Below are positions 17,954 to 20,123 of a stretch of DNA of 20,123 nucleotides, in pieces; position 1 is the stretch's first letter, and every line of letters begins with the position of its first letter. The DNA lies in contig DDRC01000082.1 in assembly GCA_002342985.1 (NCBI GenBank), positions 1-20,123 of the forward strand. Direction: 5' to 3'. The DNA is from Flavobacteriales bacterium UBA2426 (GTDB lineage: Bacteria > Bacteroidota > Bacteroidia > Flavobacteriales_F > PHOS-HE28). Made by a program: the position numbers and the translations under genes. Below the pieces are notes generated by a model. That model saw only the letters and a list, made by a program, of their open reading frames with translations, did no database searches and was not told where the DNA came from.

Positions 17954-20123
17954 ATGAACTGGTTACCTACCCCTCGTTCACGGTTCCGTGTCATGACACG
18001 GGCCGTGCTGGGCGGCCTCTGGGCCGCCGCTGCGCTGGCCATGGCGCAGCCTTCCCTGGCCCAATCGGGCGGTGCATGCAGTGCGCAAGCCGGCACGCTC
18101 CGTGGCTTCAAGGCCACCGATTGCCTCCAGGATGGCGGTACCTACATCGGCGGCATCTCCATGGGCGACCAGGTTGTCCCGCTGGGCTTTCAGTCCATTT
18201 TCGTCCTTACCAAAGGCCCGGGCCTGGTGATCCAGGCGGTTGCCAACCAGCCCATATTCAATGTCTCCAGCACCGGACTTTACACCATTCATCGCCTGGT
18301 GTACGATCCCGCCACGCTCGACCTCTCCATCGTCCAGTTCGGTATCACCACCGGCTTCGATGTCAACGGCCTGCTCATCCAAGGCGGAGGCAGCATCTGC
18401 GCCAGCTTGGATGTCAACGGCACGAGCGTGCTCGTGGACAATCCGGATGCCGGCAGCCTGTCGGCGCTGAATCCGGCGCCCTGCCTGGAGGGGGGTGTCG
18501 CCATGCTCGATGCAACGGTTGCGCATGCCCCGTACGTGCCCGAGGGCTACTCCGTGGCCTACGTGCTCACGCAAGGTCCGGGCCTGGTCATCATCGGCGC
18601 AGGCGGTGAGCCCTCATTCCAGGTGAACGCACCGGGCAGCTACACTATCCACACCCTTGTGTACGACCCCACCACGCTGGATCTCGGCATCGTGCAGCCC
18701 GGTGTCACCTCCGGCTTCGATGTCAACAGCCTGCTCATTCAAGGCGGCGGTGCGATCTGCGCGGCGCTGGATGTCCCTGGCGCCTCCTTCCAAGTGGCCG
18801 ATTGCCCTGCGCCTTGCACTGCCTTTGCCGGAACGCTTTCGGGCTTCAAGCCCACGGATTGCCTGCAGGAGGGCGGGACTGTCATTGGGGGCATCTCCAA
18901 TGGAGACCACATCGTGCCTCCCGGCTATCAGTCGCTCTTCGTGCTTACCAAGGGGCCTGGCCTGGTGGTCCAGGCCGTTTCGGACCAGCCCGTTTTCACC
19001 GTCTCCAGCACCGGTCTCTATACCATCCACCGGCTGGTCTACAATCCCGTCACGCTCGACCTTTCCATCGTTCAGTTCGGCGTCACCACCGGGTTCGATG
19101 TCAACGGTCTGCTCATCCAGGGCGGCGGCAGCATCTGTGCCAGCCTGGACGTCAACGGAACGAGCGTGCTGGTGGACAATCCGGATGCCGGTAGCCTCTC
19201 GGCTGTCAATGGCTCGGTTTGCTTGGAGGACGGCTCTGCCGTGCTCGCCGCCTCCGTGGAGAATGCGCCCGTTGCGCCTGCTGGCTATGCGGTGGCCTAT
19301 GTCCTTACGCAGGGCACGGATCTGGTGATCGCGAATGCCGGCGCCGAGCCCTCGTTCGAGGTGACCGCTCCTGGGACCTATACGATTCACACGCTGGTCT
19401 ACGATCCCGCGACGCTCGATCTGGGCATCGTCCAACCGGGCCTCACCACCGGGTTCGACGTCAACAGCCTGCTCATCCAGGGCGGAGGCACCATCTGCGC
19501 TGCCCTCGATGTGCCCGGTGCCGTTTTCGAAGTGAGCGCGTGTGAAGAGCCGTGCACGGCGGATGCCGGCACCCTTTCCGCCAACACCCTCGAGGACCTT
19601 TGCCTGGTGGAAGGAAGTGCGACCTTGAGCGCGACGCCCAATGGCGACATCGCGGTGCCTGCGGGCTACAGCGTGGTGTACGTGCTGACGAGCGGTGCCG
19701 AGCTGACGATCGTGGGCGCGGGCGCTTCGCCGGAGTTCACGGTGGATGCCGAGGGCCTCTACACGATCCACACGCTGGTGTACGACCCGGCGACGCTGGA
19801 CCTGGGCATCGTTGAGCTGGGCGTGACCACGGGCGTGGATGTGCTGAATGCGGTGGTGGCCAACGGACTGTGCGCGAGCCTGGATGTGGCGGGCGCGGCC
19901 TTCAACGTGGTGGCCTGCGCGGAGCCTTGCACGGCGGATGCGGGCACGCTGACGGCGAACAAGTCGGGCTGCCTCGATGGCACCCTGACCTTGAGCGCGA
20001 CGCCCAATGGCGACATCGCGGTGCCTGCGGGCTACAGCGTGGTGTACGTGCTGACGAGCGGTGCCGAGCTGACGATCGTGGGCGCGGGCGCTTCGCCGGA
20101 GTTCACGGTGGATGCCGAGGGCC
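17954..20123 (+). CDS. large secreted repeat protein (3' end beyond window)
   Basis: An open frame of 723 codons runs off the window. The N-terminus has basic residues and then a signal peptide (VLGGLWAAAALAMAQPSLAQ), so it is exported; Met14 is an alternative start. After about residue 45 the whole visible protein is tandem modules of 120-126 residues. Each has a CL-x(1-3)-G-like start, a strand block VLTxG...LVI, the constant block YTIHTLVYDPATLDLGIV, then TTGFDVNxLLIQGGG, ICASLDV and, in the B and C modules, a CxxxCTA cysteine pair at the end. Modules alternate A-B-A-B and then switch to a C type. I do not recognise a named domain. By context (signal peptide, beta-rich repeats, Bacteroidota) it may be a type IX-secreted surface or adhesin-like protein with a sorting domain further downstream, but that domain is not in view. 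No promoter was recognised. Confidence 0.8.
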   Translation, partial: MNWLPTPRSRFRVMTRAVLGGLWAAAALAMAQPSLAQSGGACSAQAGTLRGFKATDCLQDGGTYIGGISMGDQVVPLGFQSIFVLTKGPGLVIQAVANQPIFNVSSTGLYTIHRLVYDPATLDLSIVQFGITTGFDVNGLLIQGGGSICASLDVNGTSVLVDNPDAGSLSALNPAPCLEGGVAMLDATVAHAPYVPEGYSVAYVLTQGPGLVIIGAGGEPSFQVNAPGSYTIHTLVYDPTTLDLGIVQPGVTSGFDVNSLLIQGGGAICAALDVPGASFQVADCPAPCTAFAGTLSGFKPTDCLQEGGTVIGGISNGDHIVPPGYQSLFVLTKGPGLVVQAVSDQPVFTVSSTGLYTIHRLVYNPVTLDLSIVQFGVTTGFDVNGLLIQGGGSICASLDVNGTSVLVDNPDAGSLSAVNGSVCLEDGSAVLAASVENAPVAPAGYAVAYVLTQGTDLVIANAGAEPSFEVTAPGTYTIHTLVYDPATLDLGIVQPGLTTGFDVNSLLIQGGGTICAALDVPGAVFEVSACEEPCTADAGTLSANTLEDLCLVEGSATLSATPNGDIAVPAGYSVVYVLTSGAELTIVGAGASPEFTVDAEGLYTIHTLVYDPATLDLGIVELGVTTGVDVLNAVVANGLCASLDVAGAAFNVVACAEPCTADAGTLTANKSGCLDGTLTLSATPNGDIAVPAGYSVVYVLTSGAELTIVGAGASPEFTVDAEG
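18089..18826 (+). repeat. A1+B1 super-repeat (246 residues)
   Basis: Module A1 is 18089-18448 (120 codons) and B1 is 18449-18826 (126 codons). Boundaries are set at the Ala codon before GTL/GSL in each module. A modules carry LDLSIVQFG and NGTSVLVDNPDAG; B modules carry LDLGIVQPG and the CPAPCTA-type end. Confidence 0.85.
18827..19564 (+). repeat. A2+B2 super-repeat (246 residues)
   Basis: This is exactly the same length as the first super-repeat (738 bases: A2 18827-19186, B2 19187-19564) with very high protein similarity. For example, TTGFDVNGLLIQGGGSICAS is identical in A1 and A2. Differences at the base level are mostly at third positions, so this duplication is older than the one at 19621/19987. 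Confidence 0.85.
19565..20123 (+). repeat. C-type modules, second one cut by window end
   Basis: C1 is 19565-19939 (125 codons); C2 begins at 19940 and runs off the window. They keep the YTIHTLVYDPATLDL core but have TTGVDVLNAVVANGLCASLD in place of the LLIQGGG stretch. Within them, 19621-19757 and 19987-20123 are identical over 137 bases. Confidence 0.85.

Noticed and set aside
18614..19771. A 385-codon minus-strand open frame with repeats
   Set aside because: Its repeats only mirror those of the plus-strand repeat protein, and it lacks a signal peptide or any domain.
18089..20123. Tandem repeats as a possible CRISPR or other non-coding array
   Set aside because: Periods of 360-378 bases are multiples of three within one open reading frame and encode conserved protein modules, with no short repeat-spacer pattern.

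Overview
This is a GC-rich window (well above 60% G+C by eye) from the chromosome of a member of the Bacteroidota, most likely a Flavobacteriales-type lineage. No species can be named. The assignment rests on gene content: a DUF6089-type outer-membrane barrel, a short stand-alone PspC protein, two deoxynucleoside kinases, a DUF2797 protein, a bacterial GH3 protein, and a membrane pyrophosphatase carrying an OmpA-like tail. It also rests on the lack of obvious Shine-Dalgarno sequences and on repeated TAnnTTTG-like (-7 type) elements close upstream of start codons. The window is almost entirely housekeeping and envelope genes. I saw no phage, transposase, CRISPR array, tRNA or rRNA.

Layout. Positions 1-2114 (-) hold most of mutS, with its 3' end beyond the window. 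Divergent from it run a SPOUT RNA methyltransferase (2199-2774), a DUF6089 barrel protein (2847-3821) and a small PspC protein (3846-4094). A 261-base gap with hairpins separates these from a minus-strand group: a lipoprotein with OmpA-like and TPR parts (4356-6068), a deoxynucleoside kinase (6169-6798) and folK (6805-7284). folK and the kinase are six bases apart and are probably co-transcribed. Divergent from folK is sppA (7404-9197), which converges on a DUF2797 gene (9332-10132, -).

Divergent from DUF2797 are a GH3-family gene (10178-11689), an overlapping gene for a secreted propeller-like protein (11689-12495) and a second deoxynucleoside kinase with a Lys/Ala-rich tail (12611-13339). 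These converge on hppA (13408-16095, -), a K+-dependent-type membrane pyrophosphatase with about 188 extra C-terminal residues. Divergent from hppA are an ArnT/PMT-like glycosyltransferase (16273-17859) and the start of a large secreted repeat protein (17954 to beyond 20123).

The most unusual items are the pyrophosphatase-OmpA fusion and the repeat protein. The repeat protein has two 246-residue A+B super-repeats, followed by 125-residue units that contain an exact direct repeat of at least 137 bases and a visible change in codon use. All three convergent gene junctions carry strong hairpins, one of them a perfect 38-base palindrome. Several start codons have a -7-like element so close that the mRNA leader would be very short or absent.
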